From positions 339,239 to 403,238 of the forward strand of contig JAITGO010000002.1 in NCBI GenBank assembly GCA_031280615.1: a DNA stretch of 64,000 nt, written 5' to 3'. The DNA comes from Desulfobulbus sp. (lineage in GTDB: Bacteria > Desulfobacterota > Desulfobulbia > Desulfobulbales > Desulfobulbaceae). The first letter of the stretch is position 1; each line of letters opens with the position of its first letter. A program made the position numbers and the translations under genes. Shown piece after piece: positions 34,769 to 43,725 of the stretch. Under the pieces are notes generated by a model that saw only the letters and a list, made by a program, of their open reading frames with translations, was not told where the DNA came from and did not search any database.

Positions 34769-37486
34769 TTACTTCGGCAGGGCTGCCAGCACCTTTTCCG
34801 GCAGGGCCGGGAGGTGGCGGACCCGGGCGCCGCAGGCATTGTAGATGCCGTTGATCACCGCCGCGTGCGGGCTGGTCAGGGGCATCTCACCCACGCCCGA
34901 AGCGCCGAAGGGGCCGTCCGGACGCGGGGTTTCGACATAGATGATCTCGATGTCGTCCGGGATCTGCTTGATATACGGAAAACCGGCTCCGGCCAGGGTC
35001 GAGTGCTTCTTGATGTCCTCGAAGTCCTCGCTCAGGGCCAGGCCGATCCCCTGGGCCAGGCCGCCGTAGATCTGGCCGTCGACCACCAGTCGGTTGACCA
35101 CCTTGCCGACATCGGCCACACAGGTCATCCGTTCCACCGTGGTTTTGCCGGTGGCCATCTCCACCGCCACCTCGGCCATGAACAGGCCGTACATGTAGCA
35201 GCACATCGGGCTGCCCTGGCCGTTGGCGTCGCAGTCGGTGGCCGGCGCGCTCCACTTGCCGTTGACCTTGGTGGGGATGTTGGCGGCGACCATCTCGTCG
35301 TAGGTGCGGAAACTGCCGTCGGCCTTCTTCATTGCCTTGACCAACGCCTCGCACCCCACCCGGATCGACTGCCCGACCACCACCTGGCTGCGGCTGCCGC
35401 CGGCCGGGCCGGAGTTGGGACATTTGGAGGTGTCGTTCATCACCAACTTGATCTGGCCGACGCCCAGTCCCAAGGGCCGCAAGGCCTCGTGGGCCGTGGC
35501 CAGGGTCCCCATGTCCGCGCCCTGGCCGTGGTCTTCCCAGGTGTTGAAGATGGTGACCGTGCCGTCGGGATTGAGCTCGACATCGGTTTCCGCAGTGTCG
35601 GGACCGTCCAGGCCGGCGCCGTAGACGCCCAACGCCACGCCGACCCCGCGCTTGACGCCGGCGGCGGTGTGGGCGGCCGCGCGCTTCTTGGCGTCTTCGT
35701 ACTTGGGTTTGAGCGCCTCGAACATCGTCGGCAGGGAGAAGACCTCCGGCACCTGGCCGGTGGGCGTGGTGGCGCCCGGCCGGTAGACATTCCGGTAGCG
35801 CAGCTCAAAGGGATCGATGCCCAGTTTTTCGGCCAGTTCGTCCATCAGCACTTCGGACGGGAACTCGCTCTCCGGCGCGCCGTAGCCGCGGAAGGCCGAG
35901 CCCCAGGCATGGTTGGTGCACACGGTGCGGCCCTCGCCGCGGATGTTCCCGATGTCGTAGCCCGCGCCGATGAACTGGGCGCCGCGCAGGGTGAGCAGGT
36001 CGCCGAACTCGGAGTACGGCCCGTGGTCGACCGACCAGTCGGTCTCCATGCCCAGCAGCTTGCCGTCCTTGCTGGCGGCTAGGCGGACGGTGGTCCAGAA
36101 CGGCGAACGTTTGCCGGTGTAGGTTTGCTGCTGGAAGTAGTCGTAGCAGAGGAAGACCGGCCGGCCGGTGGCCAGGGCCGCGGCGCCGACCAGGGCCTCC
36201 ATGGTGGGGCTGAACTTGTAGCCGAAGGTGCCGCCGGCGTTGTTCTGGATCAGCACCAAATTTTCCGGCTCCACCCCCAGGCCGGGGGCGATCATGTACA
36301 GGTGGAGGTGCAGGCCGATGGACTTGGAGTGGACGATCAGCTTGCCGGCATCGTCGATGTAGGCGTAGCCGACATCGGGCTCGATCGGCAGGTGCGGCTG
36401 GCGGCCGACATAGTATTCGCCCTCGATGGTGACGTCGGCCGCGGCGAAGACCGGTCCGGTCTCCTCGCCTTTGGCGATCTTCTGGATGTAGTAGATATTG
36501 GGAGTGCCGGGATGGATCTCGAGGGCATCCGGCTCCATGGCCGCCGGCGCGCTCATGTAGGCCGGCAGCTCTTCCAGCTCGACCTTGACCTTCTTGGCCG
36601 CCTCCTTGGCCTGCTTCTCGGTGTCGGCGCAGACGATGGCGATGGCGTCGCCGTACTGGAAGACCTTGGTGTCGCAGAGAATCGGCCGGTCCCAGCCGTC
36701 GCCCTTGTTGGAGGGGAAGGTGATCAGGCCGGTGATGCGGTTCTTGCCCTTGATGTCCTTGTGGGTGACCACCTTGTGCACGCCGGGCATCTTCTCCGCC
36801 TCGCCGGTGTCGATGGAGAGAATGTTGGCGTGGGAGACTGTCGCCTGCACCAGGGCCAGCTGCAGGGCGTTCTCCGGCAGGGCCAGGCCGGAATCGGCGC
36901 CGAAATCCCAGGTGCCGGTCACCTTGGCGGCGGCGCTGGGACGCGGCATGCTGGAGCCGAACACCTTGCCGTCCGCGGGAATCTTGTAGGCCAGATCCTG
37001 CATGCTGAGTTGGCCCTTGAGCACCTTGGCCGCATCCCGGACCGCATCGACCAGCGGTTTGTAGCCGGTGCAGCGGCAGGCGTTCTTGTATTTCTGGAAC
37101 CAGTCGCGGATTTCTTCACGGGACGGGTCGGGATTGCCGTCGAGCAGGGCCTTGGCCGAAACGATGAAGCCGGGAGAGCAAAAACCGCACTGGGCGCCGC
37201 CGTGCACCATCCAGGCCATCTGGAGGGCGTGGAGATCGCGGGGCGTGCCGATGCCCTCGATGGTGGTGATCGCGGCACGGTCGGGAACGCGGTCCATCTT
37301 GGTGATGCAGGAACGGATCAGCTTGCCGTCCATGATCACGTTACAGGCACCGCATTGCCCCTTGCCGCAGCCGACCTTGGTGCCGGTGAGGCGCAAGCTC
37401 TTGCGGATCACGTCGGAGAGCAGATCGGAGTTTTCGGCCACCACCGAACGCTCAACCCCATTGACGTACAATATTTTCCTCTGCAT
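34769..37486 (-). CDS. mop: aldehyde oxidoreductase, xanthine oxidase family (Mop)
   Basis: The 905-residue protein equals the D. gigas aldehyde oxidoreductase in length and layout. An N-terminal plant-type 2Fe-2S domain (CGKGQCGACNV, residues ~40-50) is followed by the helical 2Fe-2S domain (CGFCSPG near 100 and CRCTGY near 137), then the molybdenum domains with NNAGGTFGYKFSP, FRGYGAPE, GSRSQVVVGQS and the late FGASGVGEMPL that holds the active-site glutamate. It oxidises aldehydes to acids in one polypeptide with no FAD domain. A short distance upstream is the alcohol dehydrogenase; downstream is its presumed maturation operon. Confidence 0.95.
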   Translation of the reverse strand: MQRKILYVNGVERSVVAENSDLLSDVIRKSLRLTGTKVGCGKGQCGACNVIMDGKLIRSCITKMDRVPDRAAITTIEGIGTPRDLHALQMAWMVHGGAQCGFCSPGFIVSAKALLDGNPDPSREEIRDWFQKYKNACRCTGYKPLVDAVRDAAKVLKGQLSMQDLAYKIPADGKVFGSSMPRPSAAAKVTGTWDFGADSGLALPENALQLALVQATVSHANILSIDTGEAEKMPGVHKVVTHKDIKGKNRITGLITFPSNKGDGWDRPILCDTKVFQYGDAIAIVCADTEKQAKEAAKKVKVELEELPAYMSAPAAMEPDALEIHPGTPNIYYIQKIAKGEETGPVFAAADVTIEGEYYVGRQPHLPIEPDVGYAYIDDAGKLIVHSKSIGLHLHLYMIAPGLGVEPENLVLIQNNAGGTFGYKFSPTMEALVGAAALATGRPVFLCYDYFQQQTYTGKRSPFWTTVRLAASKDGKLLGMETDWSVDHGPYSEFGDLLTLRGAQFIGAGYDIGNIRGEGRTVCTNHAWGSAFRGYGAPESEFPSEVLMDELAEKLGIDPFELRYRNVYRPGATTPTGQVPEVFSLPTMFEALKPKYEDAKKRAAAHTAAGVKRGVGVALGVYGAGLDGPDTAETDVELNPDGTVTIFNTWEDHGQGADMGTLATAHEALRPLGLGVGQIKLVMNDTSKCPNSGPAGGSRSQVVVGQSIRVGCEALVKAMKKADGSFRTYDEMVAANIPTKVNGKWSAPATDCDANGQGSPMCCYMYGLFMAEVAVEMATGKTTVERMTCVADVGKVVNRLVVDGQIYGGLAQGIGLALSEDFEDIKKHSTLAGAGFPYIKQIPDDIEIIYVETPRPDGPFGASGVGEMPLTSPHAAVINGIYNACGARVRHLPALPEKVLAALPK

Positions 37487-37820
37487 GCATGACTCCTATG
37501 AAATGATGGTGAATGAAACGGGTTGCGGTTTTCCCTTCCTGGACACCAGCCGAACCGCCGATCGGAGGCGCAGGGGCGCGGGGAGAAAACCGCCTGCGCC
37601 TCCTCTCCGGGGCAACGACAAACGCGGGACGCGTCGCCGCGCCCCGCAACGCCAAGCACAGTGTCTTGCCAGAATTTCCAAAACAACACAACTACCGGTT
37701 ACGCCGGCCCGGACCAAGGGCGGGAAAGGGGCCGGGCTCCACCGGGTTTTCGTTTTACGACCGGATCGGGCGGCCGGCGGCGGCAATGTCCGGCCGCCTG
37801 CCGCCCACTGCTTTCGTCTC
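37487..37820. other. intergenic region between adh and mop
   Basis: No gene is recognised. A GC-rich inverted repeat (GGCGGCCGG ... CCGGCCGCC, about 37768-37797) follows the adh stop on the minus strand without a T-run. A TGGCA...TGC pair looks like a sigma-54 site but has the wrong spacing. mop may be read from adh or from its own promoter here. Confidence 0.4.
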
Positions 37821-39002
37821 TTACATCGCTGCGAGGTAGATCGCCTTGACGTCCGCATCCTTGGGCCGGCGCGGGTTGGTCAGGCCGCAGGCGTCCTTCT
37901 GGGCGTTGGCGGTCATGATATCGATATCGGCCGCCTTGACCTCCTTACCGTACCGCTTGCCCAGCTCGACCAGGCCGGCCGGGATGCCGATGTCGGCCGA
38001 CAGTTTCCTGATCGCCACCAGGGCCAACTCGGCGGCGTCGCGCGGGGCCAGGCCTTGGGTGTTCTCGCCCATGAGCTGGGCGATCTTGACGAAACGGTCG
38101 ATCCTGGCGATCAGGTTGAACTGCTGCACATGGGGCAGAAGGATGGCGTTGCACTCGCCATGCGGCAAGTCGTAGAAACCGCCCAATTGGTGCGCCATGG
38201 CGTGCACATGCCCCAGGCTGGCGTTGTTGAAGGCCATGCCGCCCAGATACTGGGCATAGCACATGCCCTCGCGGGCCTCGATGTCCTGGCCGTTGGCCAC
38301 GGCCGGCCGGAGATATTTGGCGATCAGCTCGATGGCCTTTTCCGCGGCGGAATCGGTCATCGGGGTGGCGATGGTGGAAACGTAGGCCTCGACCGCGTGG
38401 GTGAGGGCATCCATGCCGGTGGCGGCGGTCAGGGCCGGGGGCATGTCCATCATCAGCAGCGGATCGTCCACGGCGATGCCCGGAGTGACCCGCCAATCGA
38501 CGATGGCCATCTTCACGTGGCGGGAGGTGTCGGTGATGATGCAGAAACGGGTCATCTCCGAAGCGGTGCCGGCGGTGGTGTTGACCGCGAGGTACGGCGG
38601 CATGGGCTTGGAGGATTTGTCGATCCCCTCGTAATCGTGGATCTTGCCGCCGTTGGCGACCACCAGGCCGACGCCCTTGCCGCAGTCGTGCGAGGAGCCG
38701 CCGCCCAGGGTGATCAGCGAGTCGCACTGCTCCTTCTGGTAGATGGCCACCCCGTCATGGACGTTTTTATCGGTGGGATTGGGGATGGTCTCGTCGTAGA
38801 CCACGTACTTCATGGCGGCTGCTTCCAGAAGATCGGTAATCTGTTTGGTGATGCCGGCGCCGGTGATGCCCTTGTCGGTGACGATCAGCGGTTTGGCGCC
38901 GCCAAGCGCCTTGATTTTGTCCGGAATCTGTTTTGCGGCGCCAATGCCGATCAGGGTAACGCTGGGAATGAAATAACCGTATACTTCTTCACGAACTGCC
39001 AT
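37821..39002 (-). CDS. iron-containing alcohol dehydrogenase (class III)
   Basis: The 393-residue protein begins at 39002 after AAGGAAGGTGTGACT. It has GGGSSHDCGKG (NAD-binding, about residues 98-108), NTTAGTASEMTRF, and iron ligands in DALTHAVEAY (Asp and His four apart), the MAHQLGG histidine and YDLPHG histidine. It interconverts primary alcohols and aldehydes with NAD. Placed 334 bases ahead of mop it would supply aldehyde, giving alcohol to carboxylate oxidation as in ethanol-using sulfate reducers. A consensus sigma-54 promoter precedes it. Confidence 0.93.
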   Translation of the reverse strand: MAVREEVYGYFIPSVTLIGIGAAKQIPDKIKALGGAKPLIVTDKGITGAGITKQITDLLEAAAMKYVVYDETIPNPTDKNVHDGVAIYQKEQCDSLITLGGGSSHDCGKGVGLVVANGGKIHDYEGIDKSSKPMPPYLAVNTTAGTASEMTRFCIITDTSRHVKMAIVDWRVTPGIAVDDPLLMMDMPPALTAATGMDALTHAVEAYVSTIATPMTDSAAEKAIELIAKYLRPAVANGQDIEAREGMCYAQYLGGMAFNNASLGHVHAMAHQLGGFYDLPHGECNAILLPHVQQFNLIARIDRFVKIAQLMGENTQGLAPRDAAELALVAIRKLSADIGIPAGLVELGKRYGKEVKAADIDIMTANAQKDACGLTNPRRPKDADVKAIYLAAM

Positions 39003-39089
39003 AGTCACACCTTCCTTTAATAGATGTCGGGTTCCTTGTCGAGCTGTCTCTTGTGCGCGCATGCATCCAGTCGGCCGTACCCTCTGTAG

Positions 39090-39105
39090 AGCAAAGGACG
39101 TGCCA
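39090..39105 (-). promoter_or_regulatory. sigma-54 promoter of the alcohol dehydrogenase
   Basis: The minus strand reads TGGCACGTCCTTTGCT, a full match to TGGCACG-N4-TTGCW with correct GG/GC spacing. Transcription would start near 39078, about 75 bases before the start codon. An enhancer-binding protein is therefore needed. Confidence 0.8.
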
Positions 39106-39172
39106 TGAAACACCGACTCGTTGCCGACTCACCCCGCATTGCCGCCACGAGGGGTGGCACGTGCCGAAACCG

Positions 39173-39252
39173 GCCGATATCGGCCCTTTGAGCGACGATT
39201 GGCACCGATATCGGTCGAAACGACCCGGAAAAAAATATCGGTCGAGCCGAAA
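39173..39252. promoter_or_regulatory. CGATATCGG palindromes, candidate enhancer-binding-protein sites
   Basis: GCCGATATCGGC at 39173-39184 and ACCGATATCGGT at 39204-39215 are perfect palindromes 31 bases apart. A partial copy (AATATCGGTCGA) starts at 39234. They lie 70-160 bases upstream of the sigma-54 promoter, the usual place for activator sites. The rest of 39003-39629 shows no gene. Confidence 0.55.
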
Positions 39253-39629
39253 TCCGTCGGCCCGGCGCCAGCCCCGGCAGGGGCGAAACGGACCTCCGAC
39301 CGAACGCAATTCGGGGTGAAATAGGCCCGGATGGCACCAAAACGGGCTCGCCGTCTGGAATTTTACCGGTGGATCGAGGGGTTACCGGCCCGAGTCAAAA
39401 TTACACACAAAAAAGGCGTACTTGAGACAAGATGGGACACACGTCGCGCCGGTAAGACCAGCCGAGGCACACGGATTTGGCCATGCGCATTTTTTCCGAA
39501 ATGAGAGGAGTAAGGCGCCGCCCGGGACCGAAGCGCCCGAACGGTCCGGGATGCGCCGTCGATGCGGGCAAGACCGGTGGCAAGGTGAGAATGGGATGGG
39601 AATGGGGCTAGATGCGAGCGAGACGATGC

Positions 39630-40055
39630 TCAGGCTGCCTTGCGGTGGCCGTTTGCCATCACGAAGCGGCCCATGTCGGCGTCGGCGTCCAGGATGTGCG
39701 ACAGCAGCCAGGTGTTGAGAAAGGTGAGCAGTTCAAAGGACATCTCGCGCTGGCCGCTGCAGAAAGTATCCCGCATTTCCTCCAGGCGGGCGGCAAACTG
39801 CTTGTGCCGGATCTTGTGCAAGGCATAGCCGGGATAGCCGCCGGCGCGCATCAACGATTCTTCCGCTGCAAAATGAAGCCGGGTGTATGCGGTCAACTCG
39901 GCGAAGATTTTCGCCCCGTCCCAGCATGGTGTCCGATTGACGAAATGATCGTAGACGGTGTTGAGCAACTCGACCAGATGGCGATGATGCTCGTCGATCT
40001 CCTCTATGCCGGTCGCATACCGGGCATTCCAGGTGATGAGGTACATAAGGGACAT
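39630..40055 (-). CDS. bacteriohemerythrin
   Basis: This 141-residue protein has the diiron ligands of hemerythrin: H in EIDEHHRHLVEL (~residue 23), H and E in LHFAAEESLM, H..H in HKIRHKQF and H...D in SHILDADADMG. Single-domain bacteriohemerythrins bind O2 reversibly and are common in motile anaerobes of this group, for oxygen sensing or delivery. The start may be at codon 1 or at the Met four residues later. It stands alone between two long gaps. Confidence 0.92.
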   Translation of the reverse strand: MSLMYLITWNARYATGIEEIDEHHRHLVELLNTVYDHFVNRTPCWDGAKIFAELTAYTRLHFAAEESLMRAGGYPGYALHKIRHKQFAARLEEMRDTFCSGQREMSFELLTFLNTWLLSHILDADADMGRFVMANGHRKAA

Positions 40056-40495
40056 ATCGCTTGGGTGCAGTGTTTTTTCCCGTGCCTCGGCAGGGACGTG
40101 GACCGGAGGGTCACGAAGGAGTGGTCATAGGTAATTATACCTACATCTGCCGAGATAAATCCACCCCTTTTTTTTGCACGCCGATTGCCATCGAACTGCA
40201 GCCATATTCCCTCTCCGGCCATCGGCGGAGTCCTTTGCACTACAGAAGCAGCGTTGATCAAGTCAATCGTTTCGACGAACGCCGTAACGAGAAATTTCAA
40301 GTAATTTCATCGGAATATCATCCAGAGCGCAACCGCCTGCATCGGCGTGGCAATCGGTGCAAGGCCAGGCAAAACAAGAGTGTTGCGGCAAGGCCACGGT
40401 CTTGTCAGGGAACGAGGAAGGCTGAAAGCGAAAAAAAAGTGCCGCCAGGGGCGAGGGGTGGGAGGCAGAGAGAGGGAGTATCCGACGGCGGACGC
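40056..40495. other. intergenic region, nothing recognised
   Basis: This stretch should hold the hemerythrin promoter on the minus strand. It contains lower-GC sequence around 40240-40320. No gene, RNA or repeat stands out. Confidence 0.3.
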
Positions 40496-40951
40496 CTAAG
40501 GGGTTTTCCGATGGGCCAGCACTAAAATGTTGGCAACGTACATCTGCACTACCTTGTCGGCCTGATTGAAGGTGGTAACCCGTATCTTGACCCTGCCCTG
40601 CCCCGGTTTGGATTTCGAAGGCTGAATGGCGAGAATCTCGATCTCAATGTGCAGTTCGTCTCCCGGCCGCACCGGATGCGGCCAGTGCAGTTCCTCAATG
40701 TCGACCCCGATCATACCGTCGTCCGACCAGAAATCGCTTTCGACCAACATGCGCATGCTGAGGGCCGCGGTATGCCAGCCGCTGGCGGCCAGGCCGCGAA
40801 ACACGGTCTTTTGAGCCGCCTGTTCGTCGAGGTGAAAGGGCTGCGGATCGAATTCGGCGGCAAAGCGTTTGATGCTCTCCCCATCCACCTGCAGCCGGCC
40901 TGAAGCAAATTTTTGGCCGATAGCCAGATCTTCCAGAAATGTTCGTGGCAT
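40496..40951 (-). CDS. MaoC-family hotdog-fold dehydratase
   Basis: The 151-residue protein has the MaoC motif region RFAAEFDPQPFHLDEQAAQKTVFRG (Asp and His of the hydratase pair) and LHWPHPVRPGDELHIEIE. MaoC-like proteins hydrate enoyl-CoA compounds; the real substrate is unknown. A longer frame exists upstream, but MPRTFLEDLAIGQKF at 40951 is the usual start. It is followed, in the upstream direction, by a MarC gene on the same strand; the two may be co-transcribed. This is not near other beta-oxidation genes. Confidence 0.85.
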   Translation of the reverse strand: MPRTFLEDLAIGQKFASGRLQVDGESIKRFAAEFDPQPFHLDEQAAQKTVFRGLAASGWHTAALSMRMLVESDFWSDDGMIGVDIEELHWPHPVRPGDELHIEIEILAIQPSKSKPGQGRVKIRVTTFNQADKVVQMYVANILVLAHRKTP

Positions 40952-41022
40952 GACGTATCCCTTCCGGCATCGGGCTCTTGACGGGCCGGCATCTTCGATA
41001 CAAGAGAGGCGTTGTGAGTGAT

Positions 41023-41661
41023 CTAACCCAGACCGGGAAAAAGCTGTTTGAGGCCATGGGCAATGAACTCCACTCCCATGGCCGCCATGATCAACCCCAT
41101 CAGCCGGGTGACGATATTGATGCCGGTCCGGCCCAGCAGGTTGGTGATGGCCGGCGCCAATCGGAAGAGGCAGGCGGTCAGGCCGGCCAGCAGCACAATC
41201 GCCAGGATCATGTAGAGATAGTGCAGCATGGAAGTGTAGCGCTGGGCATAGAGGACAACCGTGCTGATCGCCCCCGGACCGGCCAGCAGCGGCGTGCCCA
41301 GGGGGACCACGGCCACGCTGTCCCGTTCGGCCGAGTCCAACTCCTCTTCCTTGGTCTGCTTGACGTTGCTCATTTTGGCGTTGAGCATGGAAATGGCCAT
41401 CAACAGGATGAGGATGCCGCCCCCCACCCGGAATGAATCGATCGAGATCCCGAAAAACCGCAGGATGGCCTCGCCGCTGAACAGGACCACCACCAGGATG
41501 ACGGCCATGGAAACGGCGGCCATGGTCCCGTTTTTCGTGCGGGCCGCGGCGGTCTGGTTCGCCGTCATGTTGATGAACAGCGGTAGGGTGCCCACCGGGT
41601 TGGCTACGGCCAACAGGGTGATGAAAAACTTGAAATATTCGTTGATCGTTCCCGTTTCCAT
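41023..41661 (-). CDS. MarC-family integral membrane protein
   Basis: This 212-residue protein has about six membrane segments and the MarC-family features FFITLLAVANPVGTLPLFINMT at the start and VPLGTPLLAGPGAIST in the middle. The family is widespread; despite the name, no drug-resistance role is established. I used the Met at 41661 since the preceding 22 codons are polar and unlike the family. It lies 8 bases after the small gene at 41670-41900. Confidence 0.88.
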   Translation of the reverse strand: METGTINEYFKFFITLLAVANPVGTLPLFINMTANQTAAARTKNGTMAAVSMAVILVVVLFSGEAILRFFGISIDSFRVGGGILILLMAISMLNAKMSNVKQTKEEELDSAERDSVAVVPLGTPLLAGPGAISTVVLYAQRYTSMLHYLYMILAIVLLAGLTACLFRLAPAITNLLGRTGINIVTRLMGLIMAAMGVEFIAHGLKQLFPGLG

Positions 41662-41669
41662 GGGCAGCG

Positions 41670-41900
41670 TCACCGCTTCGTTGCCGGCTCGTCCAATTCG
41701 GCCAGCAGCGACAGTTCGATCTCGCACCGGGCCATTTCCGTCCTGTTGCCGTCCACCTCGGCAATCGCCAGATCCTGCTCAATCGCCTCCCGGAGCAGTT
41801 GCTTGGGGTCCATCCGCATTTCCTCGGGAAAACCCGATAGTTCATCGCGCAGGATGGCCAAGCGCCGCTGCAAATTCTCTCGAAGTTGTTGTTCTTCCAT
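41670..41900 (-). CDS. hypothetical 76-residue helical protein
   Basis: The ATG at 41900 starts MEEQQLRENLQRRLAILRDE, followed by MRMDPKQLLREAIEQDLAIAEVDG and a helical C-terminus rich in Glu and Leu. It looks like a short coiled coil. No signal peptide or metal site is present. It is eight bases upstream of marC and probably co-transcribed. Not recognised. Confidence 0.55.
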   Translation of the reverse strand: MEEQQLRENLQRRLAILRDELSGFPEEMRMDPKQLLREAIEQDLAIAEVDGNRTEMARCEIELSLLAELDEPATKR

Positions 41901-42314
41901 GTTCCATCCACTGTATTGCGCACCGAGTTCCGATGCTGTTGTCCGGCCGGGTTCGCGCCTTCTCGCGGCCGGGCCGGCCGCCGCCCAGGCCGCCGACGTT
42001 GCCGGGATCACCCTACCCTGCTCCGCAGGTTCAAGCCAGTCTCTTTTTGCCGGCCTTCTGTCCAGAGGCGGACAGCGATAGATTCAACCGAAAGGATACG
42101 GCAACTCACCGAACAAACGGCATTTTGTTCGCGTTTCCGGAAAAGACTGCCGTGTACGACAACGCCGATTCAAGCCGACACCGAAACAAACCGTTTCATT
42201 TCACCGCATTATGGTAATGTACAAAAATATACGTATACAGGCCCGCCCTTTGCTTCTTCTTTTTCCAGATGTCTTCACCTTTCCCTTTTTACCTCAGCCA
42301 CAGGAGCAACATCC
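41901..42314. other. divergent intergenic region
   Basis: This region lies between the minus-strand marC unit and the plus-strand PEP-CTERM gene. Sequence from about 42190 is AT-richer and may hold the promoter of the latter. No gene is recognised. Confidence 0.3.
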
Positions 42315-42947
42315 ATGAAAAATCTCTTGTTAGGATTGATCGTCATCGGCTTGTCAAGCGGCCTGGCCAACGAGGCGCAAGCCAATTTGATCGTCAATGG
42401 CAGCTTTGAGCAAAATATCGTATCCCCGGGCAATTGGAGCGTTTTCCCCAGCATCGACGGCTGGACCGCGACCTCGGGCCCCGGCATTGAAATCCAGAAC
42501 AATGTCGCCGGCTCGCCCTATGACGGCATGCAATTCGTCGAGCTCGACAGCCACGGCAACAGCGCCATGGCACAAAACGTCTCCACCGACTCGGGCCAGC
42601 TCTATCTCCTTGAATTCGCCTATTCTCCACGACCGGGTATTGGCAGCGGCTCCAACCTTGTCGATGTCTTTTGGAACGGCATTTCCCTGACCGGCAATGT
42701 CGGCATCACCGCCGACGGGGCAAACGACACCCTGTGGTCCCTGATCCAGTTCCAGGTAACCGGCACGGGAGCGGACATCCTGAGCTTTGCCGCCCTGGGA
42801 ATCAGCGATAGTTTCGGCGGTTACCTCGACCGCGTCAACCTCGACCGCGTTGAGCGGGGCATTGATCCGGTCCCGGAACCGGCCACCCTGCTCCTGTTCG
42901 CCACCGGACTCGCCGGCCTGGCAGGTTCGGCTCGGCGGAAAAAATAA
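42315..42947 (+). CDS. PEP-CTERM-sorted exported protein with DUF642-like domain
   Basis: The 210-residue protein has a signal peptide (MKNLLLGLIVIGLSSGLANEAQA), a NLIVNGSFEQN start and a GWTATSGPGIEIQNN segment typical of DUF642-like beta-sandwich domains, and a C-terminal PEP-CTERM sorting signal: PVPEPATLLL, a hydrophobic stretch and a basic tail SARRKK. Such proteins are processed by exosortase (EpsH) and used in extracellular matrix or EPS. No exosortase gene is in the window. Ribosome site CAGGAG precedes the ATG. The gene ends in a strong terminator. Confidence 0.9.
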   Translation: MKNLLLGLIVIGLSSGLANEAQANLIVNGSFEQNIVSPGNWSVFPSIDGWTATSGPGIEIQNNVAGSPYDGMQFVELDSHGNSAMAQNVSTDSGQLYLLEFAYSPRPGIGSGSNLVDVFWNGISLTGNVGITADGANDTLWSLIQFQVTGTGADILSFAALGISDSFGGYLDRVNLDRVERGIDPVPEPATLLLFATGLAGLAGSARRKK

Positions 42948-42970
42948 CCGATCGATTCCACAATTTCGGA

Positions 42971-43007
42971 AAGGGGGCGGAGCCGCATGGCTCCGCCCCC
43001 TTTTTTT
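42971..43007 (+). terminator. intrinsic terminator
   Basis: AAGGGGGCGGAGCC-gcat-GGCTCCGCCCCCTT followed by T residues, 24 bases after the PEP-CTERM gene. With A residues at its left it may also end the convergent flavin reductase transcript. Confidence 0.9.
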
Positions 43008-43069
43008 GAACGACGACTCGATGCCCATAAGGCCCGAGGCAACCCGATGCCGGTCCGGCGCGCCGGGTG

Positions 43070-43570
43070 CTACTTCGTCTCGTAGCAGGCCAGGATTTCG
43101 CCAAAATACAGGGTATGATAGTCCTTTTTCGGATACAGGCCTTCCAGGGCGTCGGCGAGCAAGGTGGAATCCATGGCGGATTTATAGACCACGGTACATT
43201 CGTAATGGATCCCTGCAATATCGACGATGGGCGACGCCACCGCTTTCGCTTCCTTGACGGACAAGCCGCAGGCCTGCAGCTTGTCGACATCCCGGCCCGA
43301 TTTGGTGCCGCAGAAGGCCAGGGCCTTGCTGTGGGCGGCATCGAACGGGATGGTCACGGTGAAGTTGTCGGTCCGTTCCATCAGGGTGAAGGTATGGCGC
43401 GAATCCCTGACCGCGACCATCAGCACCGGCCGCTGCCAGATGTAGCCGATGGTGGCCCAGCCGATGGTCATGGTGTTGATCGCCCCATCGGCCCGGACCG
43501 TCAGAAAGGCCCCCTTCTTGATCCGCTCCATCAAAGTGTCGATTTGTTCCAGATAGTTCCTGTTGTGCAT
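43070..43570 (-). CDS. flavin reductase-like (split-barrel FMN-binding) protein
   Basis: This 166-residue protein has the flavin reductase-like pattern: GAFLTVRADGAINTMTIGWATIGYIWQRP, RPVLMVAVRDSRHTF, and FTVTIPFDAAHSKALAFCGTKSGRDVDK. These bind FMN as homodimers and reduce flavin or act as redox enzymes. I took the ATG at 43570, seven bases after GGAGG; the in-frame ATG at 43576 is too close to that site. It is isolated on its strand. Confidence 0.85.
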   Translation of the reverse strand: MHNRNYLEQIDTLMERIKKGAFLTVRADGAINTMTIGWATIGYIWQRPVLMVAVRDSRHTFTLMERTDNFTVTIPFDAAHSKALAFCGTKSGRDVDKLQACGLSVKEAKAVASPIVDIAGIHYECTVVYKSAMDSTLLADALEGLYPKKDYHTLYFGEILACYETK

Positions 43571-43725
43571 AGCCATGCCTCCTCGTTTTGACATCGGATC
43601 GTGGTGTTGGCCCGCAAGGCCGGTCGGTTGGCCGGTCCTGGCTTTGGGGCCGCTTATTTTTGCGGTTCGTTCATGAAGCGGTCCGGTGCCGAACCGCCGG
43701 CCAACCGAATATCCGGCGGATATCG

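Noticed and set aside
37487..37820. TGGCAAGACACTGTGC before mop as a sigma-54 promoter
   Set aside because: The GG-GC spacing is one base too long.
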